64,000 nt of DNA from Aspidapion aeneum (GCA_963576565.1 OY755046.1:55965471-56029470); one strand, 5' to 3'; counted from the stretch's first letter, positions 24,650 to 35,983 are shown. Program-made: numbers and translations. Notes: generated from the letters alone by a model not told the origin.

Positions 24650-25120
24650 TAAGTTTCACTCTCTCCAACGTCGATCACAAGTATACGAATGATCCACGTC
24701 TGGAACACGTCCTGACAATCAGGAATAAGTGATCCATGCCAACGCACGACCGGTTTCGGCCTTTTGGGCCATCCTCAGGTGAATGTAGGCGATAGCTCTA
24801 TGTATAGCATAAGTTGTGTGAAACCAACAGAAACAACTACTCCGAGGGAAAATACCCCTACCGGCATTGAATTATACTGATTTGAAGATGCCTTCGCTAG
24901 GAACTTGTTAAAACTGTTTGGTTTTCACTTTCTCCAATGTCGATCACAAGGATACGAATAATCCCCGTCTGGAACACGTCCTGACAATCAGGAACAAGTG
25001 ATCCATGCCAATCCAAGTTTCCAACGAAAGCATCAAACGCTCAGTATAATTCAATGCCGGTAGGGGTATTTTCTCTCGGAGTAGTTGTTTCTGTTGGTTT
25101 CACACAATTTTTCTACTCTA
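24650..25120 (-). repeat. Hammerhead-like repeat, partial monomers
   Basis: Two scrambled partial copies of the ~253-bp monomer that forms the array at 31370-32560, sharing GATCCATGCCAA, CCTGACAATCAGGA and the minus-strand CTACTCCGAGGGAAAATACC block. The clearest ribozyme-like core is here (24745-24781, listed separately). Confidence 0.75.
24745..24781 (-). ncRNA. Hammerhead-ribozyme-like core
   Basis: Read on the minus strand: CAC, CTGAGGA, TGGCC-CAAAA-GGCC, GAAA, CCGGTC, GTG. This is the order of a minimal type I hammerhead: stem I (CAC/GTG, 3 bp visible), the CUGANGA box, a GGCC/GGCC stem II, the GAAA box, a very short stem III (AC/GU around CG) and cleavage after the C of GGUC. One irregularity is an extra T between the CUGANGA box and stem II. 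Activity is inferred, not shown. Confidence 0.45.
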
Positions 25121-25350
25121 TTAGAAAAGTAGAAACCTAAAATCAATTTTGTTTGTTTTTCCGGTGGGATTTGTCCTGTCTAGATTTATATATTTTATAG
25201 CTAGTCTGTTTGTTTCTGTTTGTTTGTATGTATAGTTTCGAAAGTGTAAAGTCTCTTATAAAGTATAAAGCTTATGAGAGAGATTTGATACCATGAAAAA
25301 AGTAACTGTCGTTTTATTTAATTTCAAATCACTCTGTAGTTTTTCATATA

Positions 25351-27352
25351 CAGGGTAGCGATTTTATATAAAAGGCTGCATCCAGTGGGTGAACATTGGA
25401 AAAAAATAAAAACACATCAATTGAGTTCTTTTACGAGCTTTCTTCTTGATGGAAAAAAATTGGGACGGACCCCTGGAAAAGGGTCTACCCATATACAACT
25501 TTTTTCTTTTTAATGGAATGATCCCACTACTGCGGTACCTTGTTGAAAAGCTTATAAAAAAAGAAACACAAGAAATATTTGTTTTTGACATACGTCAAGT
25601 AAACACAGTGTGCCTGAATGAAGTATAGGTTACATAAAAATGGTTCCGAAAACTAATTGCACATATTGAATATGGACTATTTCCTGAGTTTAGAGCCATA
25701 TTCATATAAATCCTAGCTGATCCTCTTCTCGAAATTTTATCAGTTTTCTGTCATTTTTCTAGTTAGTCTAGGCGCTGGCTCCTGTCATGTGTGACCTAAT
25801 ATATCCGCTCAGTCTGACAACTCGTGGTCTTTTGGCCGCCATCTTTGAAAATGGCCGCCAAATTGATAGATTTTTTTTGTTTAAGTGTACCTCCCTACCC
25901 AGTGATCCGATTTTAATTTTTTAAAGCTTGCTACACTCCTTTTTTAAGGGCAAATAAATTTTGTCATTACACATTTTTGAATAAATTAAGTAGTTTTTGA
26001 GATATACCAAGATTATTAGTATTTCGTCTCGCAAAAGAATTAAAATTATACCCATGCTCATTTTATTGTAGCTACAATATTATTGACATTTGTTTTTTGT
26101 TACATAGAAGGCTTTAAACCTTTCACAGAGGAGGATATTGACTTTACGATTTTAAAGTTTGATGGATGGTACCCCAAAAGCCTTAAAGAGGGTGGTTTCT
26201 AAAACTGCTCACAAGATTATTGAAAAAAGTGAATTTGCAGCGAAACGATGCATCTTAGCGAAAAACGTCAAGAATAATTTTTTATAGTACTTTTAATTCC
26301 GCTTTTTCTGATCATTGTCATATCTTTTACAATTTTTAACAAAAAAATCGATTTATAGCGAAAATATGGAATATTTACAAAATTGTATATTTTAGCTGGC
26401 TTGTACAGCTAACTATCAAAGCTAGGATGCTAACTGATACATTAAAATAAGCGCAATTAAAAGTGCTATAAAAATTAATTGTATCGTTTTTCGCTAGGAT
26501 GCACCGTTTCGCTGCAAATTCACTTTTTCTATAATCTTGTGAACAGTTTTAGAAACCACCCTTTAAGGCAGTCTTTAGGGGTACCATCCATCGAACTTTA
26601 AAAACATAAAGTCAATATCATCTTCTGTTAAAGGTTTAAACCCTTCTATGTAACAAAAAAAAATGCCGATAATATTGTAGCTACAATAAAATGAGCATGG
26701 GTAATATTTTAATTATTTTGCGAGCGGAAATACTAATGATCCTGGGATATATCAAAAACTACTTGATTTATCAAAAAATGTGTAATAACAAAATTAGTTT
26801 GCATTTAAAAAAGTAGTAAGAGGTTTTAAAAAATTAAAATCGGACCACTGGGTAGGGAGATATGCCCAAACAAAAAATCGAACCGGCCATTTTCAAAGCT
26901 GGCGGCCAAACGACTATGAGTTTGACCACGCAACCAAACTTTTTTTTATACTCCTATGGGTGCTTTATAAATCCTCGCAGTCAAACTGAGCACACATATT
27001 AGGTCACACGTGACAGGAACCAGCGCCTAGACTAACTAGAAAAAAGGCAAAAAATTAATAAAATTTCTAGAAGAGGATCAGCTAGGATTTATATGAATAT
27101 GGCTCTGAATTCAGAAAAGAGTCCATATTCAAAATGTGCAATTAGTTTTGGAACCATTTTTATGTAACCTATGCTTCATTCAGGCACTCTGTCTAAACTG
27201 TAATTTTTTTAAAATTGATTTATTCGAAAGCTTTGGAAAAATGGAAAACAACTCCTTTTCATGGGTACTACACAAAAAAAATTGCTTCAAGTTAAAAACA
27301 CATTAAACGTATTTTTGCTTTTTTTTACAAAAAACTTAAAGTCGTCACCCTG
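25351..27352. mobile_element. 2-kb foldback element with ~1-kb arms
   Basis: Flanked by TA (25349-25350, 27353-27354). The left arm 25630-26340 is matched in reverse by 26440-27190: TCCTAGCTGATCCTCTTCT, GTCTAGGCGCTGG..., ATTGTAGCTACAATATT and GGTACCATCCAT blocks all appear inverted and in mirrored order. Ends read CAGGGTAGCGA and inverted CAGGGTGACGA. The outermost arms (25351-25600, 27200-27352) are more diverged. No transposase, so this is a non-autonomous element that can form a hairpin of roughly 700-1000 bp. Confidence 0.88.
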
Positions 27353-27742
27353 TATAATACCATTGTTTAAAAGTGTGTAGACAGTAATAATGTCACTTCT
27401 AACGTCACAGATTATAGAAACAGAGACAGATCACTCGTTTTTCAATTAACGGAGACATTTAAATCGATTTCCTAAGAAATTAATTAACTTTTTGACTTTT
27501 AATTACTGACCTAACACAACTACCCACTTCCATAATTACAATTTGTTTTATGATATTTGTCACTAAACCAAAGGCGTATCTATCCAAGAGGGAATGGGGC
27601 AAATTATACCCATCTGAAAATATTAGTGCAATAGCAAAAACAAATAATTACGTTATTATTTTAGTATCTTATGTATTACCATTTTAGCATCTTTGGATTC
27701 TAGAAACTTTGAATCATAATATCTTAGAATCTTAAAACCTGA
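27353..27742. other. Unassigned AT-rich DNA
   Basis: No gene recognised. Confidence 0.4.
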
Positions 27743-28384
27743 CCCAGGTAGCAAGGTCACGTTTTTTAAACGTCAAAAAAAGGTCATTTTTAATAACCAT
27801 TGACGTCTCTAACCTGACGTGTAAATGACCTCTTTAAATGACGTTCAAAAGACACAACCAAAATGACGTCATTTTTAGACGTTTTAAAGACGTCAGCAAT
27901 ATGACGTATTTGGGATCAAAACAGAACATCAGTGACCTATTTATGACTTTTTTAAACTCGTCTGAATATATGAAATATTCCCTGCAGTGCTGCAGTTGAG
28001 AACACTGAAGGAAACTTAGACCTGAAAGTCCTGGAACAGCTACAGATCAAAATAGACCTAAACCTAGATTTAGACATCTTCACCTGGAAGCGAAAGAAGC
28101 CTTGAAGTTTATGTTGATTTAATATCACATCTCGTATAAATCCGGTCAAGTACTGACTGGGGCACCATCTGTGTTAGTATGAGTGTATGTTCCTTGGACA
28201 AAGTGTGCAGTGTGGTAGTGACCAATATATGACGTGTTTAAGACGTCAAAAACTACACGGCGAAAAGATGTCAAATAACTGACGCCTTAAAAACAACATT
28301 TTTTGGTAGATGACCTGCTGGTCATCCAAATGACCACTTTTCGACAAAAAAAAGACGTCATTTGATGACCCTTTGCTACCTGGG
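27743..28384. mobile_element. TIR element CCCAGGTAGCAA with GACGTCA-rich interior
   Basis: 642 bp, ends CCCAGGTAGCAAGGTCA and inverted CCCAGGTAGCAAAGGGTCAT. Subterminal DNA carries many AACGTC/GACGT/TGACGTCA words within 160 bp of each end, likely transposase binding repeats. Relatives at 34691-34800 and 51840-52985. No coding. Confidence 0.75.
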
Positions 28385-28919
28385 GAGATTCTTATTATCT
28401 TTAAATTTTGCATCTTAAATAAAATAATCTCTGTATTTTAACAATTTCATTGTTAATTTGTTGGTGTTTTTGACATTGTTATATTTATTTGTTTTTGTTT
28501 AAATTATTAAATTAAATTATTTTTATAAATTATTTACCTCCTTTCTCTAAAAAATTATTGGTTTTATATGTACGCCAGTGTGTAGAAAACTGACATGTTC
28601 CGATGTTTAAATCAAACCAAAGCGCAATATTAATTTTATTTAAAAAAATTTGTTCTGGAAAAGACAAAGAAAAGTTGTATTTGCTTACGCACAACGTTTA
28701 TAAATATTCTTAATTAAATTTTTTTGCCTAATGGTAGTTTGTTTCCATTACAAAATTTCAATGACAAGAATAAATTAAAAAAAGCTAGAATTTCTTCCTA
28801 TTCCGGTGAATACTTTCTGAAAAAAGAAGATGTATCACATTCTAGTAAACTTTTTAGTTAGTCACGATAGAAAAAGCAGATTATGTCGCCATTTTTTTTT
28901 TAAATAAAGTTAAAAATAG
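28385..28919. other. Unassigned AT-rich DNA
   Basis: No gene recognised. Confidence 0.4.
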
Positions 28920-29870
28920 TACTACCACTATGTTGGTTTAGAAAGTTGTCCGCCGCCTATTTTCCACCTCCTTCGATCCTGACAATCATCATCGGTCAGG
29001 TTCTTTGACTCATTGATCTTTGGATTGACTGTTACCATTCCAGTTTAGGACGCCCTCTTTTTCTGCGCCCTATTGGTTGCTATTCTAGGACCTGCTTAGG
29101 TAATCTTTCATCGTTCATCCCTTGTACATGGCCATATCAATTGTCTTTAAGTGATGTCATCCGTTATGCTTCCCTCGATTCCCATTCTTTCTTTTATGGT
29201 CTCATTGATCTTCTTATTGCATCCATTTCGATACTTTTTATTTTAGTTTTGTATTTTTCTGTTACGCGACAAGTCTCTATTTCATACAACAACATGCTTT
29301 TCACCATTTTTTTACTATTCTTTTTTCCAGTTCTTTACAGTCTGTTCCTTTCTTATCAAATGTGACACTCAAGTATACATACTCATTAAATGGAGGTACT
29401 GTTTGTCCATTGTCTAGTTCTAACTCATTCGTTTCCAATACATAAGTACTGTGTCTTGTCCATGTTCACTGTTAACTTCCACTTTTGGTATCCTTCCGTT
29501 ACTTTCTCATGATATAATGTCTTCTTTATCATTCGCTACAATTACTTAGTCGTCAGCAAACTGTAGTGTGTATATGGTAAATCGGTCGTTAAATTGTATT
29601 CCCATACCGTGTACTTTACGTTCCAGTTTTTACCAGGAATTCTTTTAAAAGTCGATTTCCAATTTATGTTTTAGATTTTGACGCTTTGTATAGTACTTTT
29701 ATCGCTTTTACTTATATTAGTTTGCTCTAACACTATCCATAATTTTTCTACGGTATCATATGCTGTCTGTAGGTCCACAACGGTTGGAGAAATATAGAGA
29801 CTCATGCTAAAAATAGTGCCATGATTAAAAGAAACGCAGTTTCTATCTAGGTTTTGTAGCCCTATGTGAA
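28920..29870 (-). pseudogene. LINE reverse transcriptase 3' half, copy 1
   Basis: Minus-strand remnants in broken frames. Near 29700-29790 FxVVDLQTAYDTVEKLW is reverse-transcriptase motif A; near 29549-29560 LQFADD is the catalytic motif C; near 29048-29076 PIGRRKRGRP is the basic C-terminal tail. The family is shared with 42660-43440 and 48779-49340, and all three stop at the same 3' end (plus-strand CTACTACTATGT or variant), as expected of 5'-truncated non-LTR insertions. RTE- or jockey-type, not resolved. Confidence 0.8.
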
Positions 29871-29970
29871 TTGAAATAAAATGTAATATAATTTTTTGCG
29901 TCGTAAGAAAACGAGAAGTAAGTTCCTCATAAGTAGAAAATAGTTGCACATTTTCCACCAAAAATAATAT

Positions 29971-30367
29971 TGTAGGCTATTTGTTAAAGATGTGGTCCAT
30001 TATCCGTGACCTTAATTATTGGGATTCCACACATAGATATCCAGACCGCAAAATCTTGGTTTAAAATTGAATTCCAAGGCCTCAAAACGAAATCTCGAGT
30101 GCATGAAAAAAAGCTGTTTGCAGTTTGATATTTCATTTTTGCAATACGTAGGAATGTAATAAATTTTTATGAACACACATATAAAAGTCAGTTTATATAA
30201 TATATGGTTTATTTCTAGTTATCTATAGCTCATAATTACAGCGGCGTAACTAGCGCGTTTACCGCCCGATGCAAACATACAAAAATATTTTGCGATTTTG
30301 CTCATATGAGAAAGAGTCTTTAATTATAAAGATTTTACTCAATAATTATTATATACCTACATATATA
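29971..30367. other. Unassigned AT-rich DNA; one stray CAGCGGCGTAACTA end
   Basis: At 30239 CAGCGGCGTAACTAGCG resembles one end of a CAGTGGCG MITE; no partner end was found. Confidence 0.35.
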
Positions 30368-30894
30368 CAGTGAAACTTCTCCTTACGGATACCTGTATTA
30401 AGCGGACACTCCCTTTAGGCGGACAAATTTGTTGGAACCAAGCCTTTCCCTATTTATTTATATGTAAAATTCACTCCTATAACCGGACACTCTAGCAAAC
30501 GGACGCCGACAATTTTTTTTGGTTAAAAGAGACCTCTCTTAACCTCTTTCCGTTTTAATGCGGAGACTAAATATATCTGTCGTATTTACAACATATTTTA
30601 TTCGGCGGGACTGCAGTGTTTTATCTTTATTGTTCAGTTGGGTGGTAAAAGATCTCTTTGAAATGGCGCCTCGTAAAAAACTTCTTAGTTTAGGTAAAAA
30701 AATGGAAGTTGTTAACGATTCGGAGAAGAAATATCTATCAGCATCAAAAATTTAATAATGGAAAAACTCAAGCAGCGGAAATTGTTAATAAATATAAATT
30801 AAAATTTCGCAGTTCTCTCTCATAAGCGGACACCTCCAATAAGTGGACAAAATAGACGAAACTGTGAGTGTCCGCTTATAGGAAGTTTCCCTCT
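30368..30894. mobile_element. Tigger/pogo-like element, copy 1
   Basis: Left end CAGTGAAACTTCTCCTTACG after TA, right end a decayed inverse (GTCCGCTTATAGGAAGTTTCC). Internal ATTAAGCGGACACTCCC and AAGCGGACACC motifs match 52305-52894. It contains a scrap of a pogo transposase N-terminus. Confidence 0.8.
30663..30803 (+). pseudogene. pogo transposase N-terminal scrap (CENP-B-type HTH)
   Basis: The frame starts MAPRKKLLSLGKKMEVVND and continues after a stop and frameshift with KTQAAEIVNKY. This is the beginning of the helix-turn-helix DNA-binding domain of pogo/Tigger transposases. Everything downstream, including the DDE catalytic domain, is deleted. A worse-preserved copy lies at 52674-52806. 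Confidence 0.7.
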
Positions 30895-31369
30895 ATATCT
30901 CTTTCCCAGGACCCACATAAATAATATAAAAAAATGTCTTAAAAACCATTCGTTCAAATTAAAAAAATAATAACATTCAAAAATATAAAAAAAACTTGAA
31001 ACTAGGAATAGTAAACGAATTTCATGAATGTGGCCTTGAAACACTCTGTATATTTTTTTGTATCTCTTTTATGGGATCCCCTAGTGACAACGGTAAATCC
31101 ACGTGCCCATCCTATGGGTCTGTCTGATGGTAAAATTCCACTATGTCGACTGACTTTTTTGTATTTTCCTGTTTTGGACGTCCTGTTTCGTGCGTGACGT
31201 TTTAGAATGGTTGTGATTTGTGCGAAATTCATGTGATCAGGTTAGATTCTCATTAGTTTTCCCAATTCTTAAATTTTTCTTGCAAGAGTCTTGTTTGTTG
31301 ATTGTACGATTCCGTATTTCATAAGAGTCTTCAAAATTAAATAATTAAAAAGCATCAAACCCGCATTGA
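30895..31369. other. Unassigned AT-rich DNA
   Basis: No gene recognised. Confidence 0.4.
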
Positions 31370-32560
31370 GTCAATGCCATGCCGGTAGGGCTATCCCTTG
31401 GACATTGAGTAAATAACCCATATAGAGAGCCACCGGCGAGCTTTACCATATTGAGGGGCAGATGGCGCTGAAATAAATTCGTCTGGTACGCAATATTCAG
31501 AGACAACTACTATGATCTAATGGCATTTGTATGATTGGTATGAGCCTCGGAACTCGCACATGTAACTAAATCGTACGAGCAGTCCCTGAATATTGCGTAC
31601 CAGACGAATTTATTTCAGCGCCATCTGCCCCTCAATATGGTAAAGCTCGCCGGTGGCTCCTCTATATGGGTTATTTACTTAATACCTTGGAGTAGTTGTT
31701 TCCAATGGTTTCACATAGCTTATGGTTACTTTAGACGGAGCTTTTGCCTACGTTCACCTGCAGGGCTCAATAAGACCAAATCCGGTGGTGGGTTGACTTG
31801 CATCACTGTTCCTGCAGTTTCATATCCCTGTGAACGACATTGGAGAAACTGAAAACTACAGAGGTTTATTAAGTTCCCAATGAAAACATCAAACAAACAG
31901 TGTAAGTCAAGGCCAGTAGGGGTATCTACTTTCGGAATATTTGTTTCTAATGGTTTCAGAGAGCTTATACCTACGCCCACCTGAGGAGAACACAACAAGG
32001 CAAAAACCAATCGTGAGTTGGTTTGTATCACTATGCGCAGCTTGTCGGGAGGTTTTCCAAACAAGAAATATTAATCATATACTTGTTAATGACGTTGAAT
32101 AAAGTAAAAACCGGTGGGGGTATCTACCCTCGGAGTAGGCGTCCGCCTGAAGAATCTTTCGTATACTTGTGAACGACCGACAGCGACGTTGAAGAAAGAA
32201 ATGAACCACAAAGTTTTATTAAGTTCCCAATAAAGTAGGGGGCTTCGAAGTATTAGTTTCTGATGGTTTCACACACACAGCTTTTGATTTGCACGGAGCT
32301 AGCCTACGTCCACCCGAGGAAGGTTCAATCAGGCCAAAACGGGCCGTGGATTGACTTGGATCACTACATGCAGAGTGAAAAGTGATTCATCAGTTTTTGG
32401 CACATGTTAGAAACAAGGATCACTTGTATTGTTGTGAATGACGTTGCAGATAGTGAAAACCACAAAGTTTTATTAAGTTCTTAATGAAAACATTAAACCA
32501 ACAGTATAATTTAATGCCGGTAGGGGTATCTACCCTTAATGCCGGTAGGGGTATCTACTA
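31370..32560 (+). repeat. ~253-bp tandem array with hammerhead-like cores
   Basis: About four incomplete monomers, interrupted by a MITE. TTTATTAAGTTC(C/T) AATGAAAACAT blocks recur near 31868, 32219 and 32471; GGTAGGGGTATCTAC-type blocks near 31380, 31916, 32115 and 32517. Hammerhead-like segments lie at 31755-31790 (decayed CUGC), 31976-32017 (CUGAGGA kept, GAAA changed to AAAA, stem I CAC/GTG kept) and 32320-32350 (CCGA for CUGA, but stem I extended to CCAC/GTGG). Tandem monomers of a few hundred bases with such cores resemble animal retrozymes or Penelope-like terminal repeats. No reverse transcriptase is present. Confidence 0.7.
31401..31684. mobile_element. Hairpin MITE inside the tandem array
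   Basis: Arms of about 85 bp: 31409-31495 (AGTAAATAACCCATATAGAG onwards) is inverted at 31591-31679 with very few changes. Flanks CCCTTGGA and ACCTTGGA suggest an 8-bp target duplication, and related array units without the insertion read TACCCTCGGAGTAG. Confidence 0.75.
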
Positions 32561-32995
32561 TCTACGCCGCGGCCAAATCGCTTCGCTCCGATTCGCAACA
32601 GGGACCTTTTGTCGCGGACCGTTTCGCCGCGGGGACAATTTGCAGCCAGGTTTAAGATGGCAATTTTGTTTATTTTATGTAGAAAACATATTTTTGGAAC
32701 AATTTTTAAAAAATAATTTTTCATGAAAAAAATTTATCTAAATTAGTTTTTGGAAAAACTACTTATTCAAAAACAATTTTTTTTCTAAAACCTTTTTTTT
32801 TTGTAGTGTTATTTTTTTTTGCAAAATGTTGGTGGTCCACACACCGGAAAGGATTATGTTTGCGACCGATTTGATCTCCCAACAAGAGGATAGGGCAGCT
32901 ATGATTTAAGAAAAAAAACCGCGAATTGTCCAGCGGCGAATAGGCCGGGGCAAATAGGCTACGATGAAGCGGTCGCGGCGAATTGTCCCCTACCC
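32555..32995. repeat. Possible element with GGGGACAATT-GCCGCG blocks
   Basis: CCGCGGGGACAATTTGC near 32627 and an inverse-related GCGGCGAATTGTCCCCTACC near 32976 bound an AT-rich centre. I cannot define exact ends. Confidence 0.35.
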
Positions 32996-33201
32996 TTTGA
33001 GGCTTCGTGCTATAACGGTTAACGATGAATAAGGGTTCGCTTCCTGGCCCTGGTTTTTTGTATATAAAAATTTGTTAAATGCATATTCGTAAAACAAAAA
33101 AGTACTGATGGGTAGATCGGAGTGTAAGTAATTCACCTAAATTTAAAAAAAAAATAAAACCTTTTAGCAGGAAATTTTCTTTTTAAAAACACCTTTGCAA
33201 A

Positions 33202-34268
33202 TGGTCGAATGCCCTAGGGAGCATTCGACCAGATGGGGGGGAGCATTCGACCATGTATAAAAAGGATCTTTAAAGGATTTAAAAAAAACAAAAAGTAATA
33301 AAAAAATGCTTCATTGTAGGAAAAATAGCCAAAGTAAAACGCAATGCAGTGAAAAAATAAACAAATAATCCTAAAAATACCTTCTTACGGTAAAGTACAA
33401 GTGCTAAAAAAGTAGTTTAATCGTATTGCCCTACAAAAAAACAAAAATACAAGGTATCTTGATAAAAAATATAAACAAAACTAAGCCTACAAATATTATT
33501 ACCTACTTACCTAAACGAAATTAGTTTACAAGTAAGGTGCTGAAATTTTAACTACTTAAACTTAAAATATGAAGCTGTTTTTGCTAAAGTTTTCAATTTG
33601 CTTATTATGTCACCATTGTCCACTTCGCTTATATCTTCAATTTGTGGAAAATAAAATGAAGTTGACAGACCCTTTCTTCTCAAAAAAATTATTTCTGTTG
33701 CCTCTCCCGAAATTTCCAAAATCTGCCCCACAAAATGAGTCAGTTTGGATTTAGTCTTGAATCTTACTAAAACAAAATCTCCTTTTTTGAGATCTTCTTG
33801 ATCAACTTCCTCAATATCTTCAAACTCGTCACTCAAATCTTCACCTGAATCGTCATGAAACGATAAAGCATAATTTTCGGTCGATGATAAATCATAACAT
33901 CCAGTGGTCGAATGCTCCCCAGGGTACAGAAACAGATTAATTAGCTCCACAAAAAATTATTTATATCTTTAGGTTAGAATAATATTTATTAATCAAAACT
34001 ACAACCTTTAGAGATTCCTTGCATAAACCACTGAAATTCAAAAACCAGTTTTTTAAGAAAATTTTACTTGATGTTCGAAGCAAAAATATATTACCAAATA
34101 GTGTGTCTTTCAACTTTTTTCGTTAAAAAATCAGAAACCTTGGGTATACGTGCGCAACTAACAACAGAACCTAAAACCATTTGATTTTCGCGAGAAATTT
34201 AAACAACTTGGTAATTAAACGGCATGTTTGAATGCTCCCCCTGGTCGAATGCTGCCCTCTTTCCCCTA
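33202..34268. mobile_element. Element with GAGCATTCGACCA terminal repeats
   Basis: Left: TGGTCGAATGCCCTAGGGAG...GCATTCGACCA is itself a hairpin, followed by GGGGGGAGCATTCGACCA. Right (34220-34268), inverted: GCAGCATTCGACCAGGGGGA then GCATTCAAACA. A further copy of the word occurs inside the ORF at 33905-33925. The single recognisable frame is the acidic ORF below. It probably is a DNA transposon that has lost its catalytic region. Confidence 0.6.
33552..33950 (-). CDS. TE-associated acidic protein tail (132-codon frame)
   Basis: An uninterrupted frame of up to 132 codons beginning at GTG (33948-33950) directly after an in-frame stop, so it has no clear ATG and is probably a 3' exon or truncated C-terminus. 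The first half is very acidic (DDSGEDLSDEFEDIEEVDQE). Then comes KGDFVLVRFKTKSK, HFVGQILEI and FYFPQIEDISEVDNGDI. Similar KGDFVLVxF...VGQI...FPxxxDIxxV tails occur at the C-terminus of insect pogo/Tigger-like transposases; this comparison is from memory. No DDE domain is visible upstream. Function unknown. Confidence 0.45.
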   Translation of the reverse strand: MELINLFLYPGEHSTTGCYDLSSTENYALSFHDDSGEDLSDEFEDIEEVDQEDLKKGDFVLVRFKTKSKLTHFVGQILEISGEATEIIFLRRKGLSTSFYFPQIEDISEVDNGDIISKLKTLAKTASYFKFK

Positions 34269-34690
34269 TGGGTTTTCTAAAGAAATTTACTTTACTATCA
34301 CCACTTTTCAATTGAGTTGTAGGAGTACTGCATTGAACCAATAAGTCCCAGTTAAGATAAAATAAAATAAATAAAAACTGGTAATTTTTCAGGTAGAATT
34401 TATGTGACATCCGAATGCGAACGCACGAAACGGACCCGATACAACGTTTTAATTTGGAAAAAAATGAGAACGCCTTTTAAGGCAACACGAGGCCAACTAC
34501 CATTTGTTGACATGCAAAACGTGTACAGGATGTTTTAAAGTGACTGCAATTTTTTTATGTTATATACCTACCTATACTATTATTATAATATCTCGTTATT
34601 TTATTTATTTATTTCATTCCATTACTTTTCCAATTCTATTTGTTTTGACTGTTTTATCGCAATTTAATTTGTTGTAAAAGTACCAGTAAT
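34269..34690. other. Unassigned AT-rich DNA
   Basis: No gene recognised. Confidence 0.4.
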
Positions 34691-34800
34691 CAGGTAGCAA
34701 GGCATCATCATTATGAAATTACGTCTTATCTGCGTCAAAAGGTCGTCATTTGGTCACCAACAAATTCTGTCTTTAAGACGTCACTTTTTTACATTGTTTC
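34691..34800. mobile_element. Fragment of the CCAGGTAGCAAGG element
   Basis: Starts CAGGTAGCAAGGCATCATC and carries TTACGTCTT and AAGACGTCAC words as in 27743-28384. The other end is missing. Confidence 0.55.
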
Positions 34801-35071
34801 AAAGTGTAATTTTTGTAACTTTTGCTATTACAGCCAAACTTGTTTATGTTCAATGTGCCTAAGAGTTATTTGTAGCCGTAATAGCCAAGTTTAGAAAAAC
34901 ATTTCCTGGCCTAGTAAGATCCTTTCATTTTGAAATTTTACTTTCATCTCAATTTGTTTTACGGAATACCAAGTTTGCGTACTTGGCTTGTTTTACATGA
35001 AATATTTTTGTTTTTAAAGGATTTGGATAATATTTAAGTTTTAAAGTAGTCAAATATGCGGAATATTGTTT

Positions 35072-35350
35072 ATCATAGTTCCTATCAGCCTTCCAAAGCT
35101 CAGCTGTCTAGCGTTTCTGGAAGTGAGCTATGTTAATTTTACATAATTTTACATTTATAGGGGAGAGAAGTAAATTAAAACTTTGGGGTTTTTTAATTTT
35201 TTCTATAGTTTTATCATAGTTCCCATTGGCCTTCCAATGTTCAGCTCTCTAGCGTTTCTGGATGTGGACAATGTTACTTTTATATATTTTTACATTTATA
35301 GGGGAGAAAAGTAAATTAAAATTTTGGTGTTTTTAAATTTTTTCCCATAG
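35072..35350 (+). repeat. Tandem duplication, ~139-bp unit, two copies
   Basis: CATAGTTCC(T/C)AT(C/T)(A/G)GCCTTCC begins units at 35076 and 35215, and CTAGCGTTTCTGGA and TTTATAGGGGAGA blocks follow in both. Confidence 0.85.
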
Positions 35351-35981
35351 TTTTGTGATTTGTGACAATTCCGACGTTTTTTGAAATCTCGTAACTACTT
35401 TACTACCTTATGTAGTGTCTATGAAACTTGAAGGGGTTGTTAACTCTATGAAGATCTACGACTGCGCAAAGTTTGAGTTTTGTAGCTCAATCCGAATCAG
35501 AGTTTTAGATAGGACAAATTTAGGCTGAAATGTTTTAAGAAAAGACCATACAGCAGTTTGGGCGAACTTGGAGGAGCACTGTTGTGCCTCCAGATTCCAG
35601 GTCTTGTGATCCTTCCTGGTTATATCCCTTTTAATTAATTTATTTCTTTTATCATTATGCTTTTATGATTATAAATTTTATGTAATACTGCCTATTATTT
35701 TTGTAATGTATAAATTTTTTTAATTGTTGCTTTAGTTTTTTTTTGATTTGCAAATCTACGCTCGCTCATCTTTCCTATAGAAACTTGCAAATCGATTTTG
35801 GCAATCTGCTTGCTAACGTCTCAAATTCAATTTTTGTATCTGCTATCCATAATACTTTATGATATTTGAAAAACGATTGGATCCAATTTTGTATATACGA
35901 ATATATATTACTTTGTGATACGAATGTATGTATATGTATGTATGTGCACGTAAGATATATGTTAAGGCAGCATCAGCATAT
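35351..35981. other. Unassigned AT-rich DNA
   Basis: No gene recognised. Confidence 0.4.
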
Positions 35982-35983
35982 TA

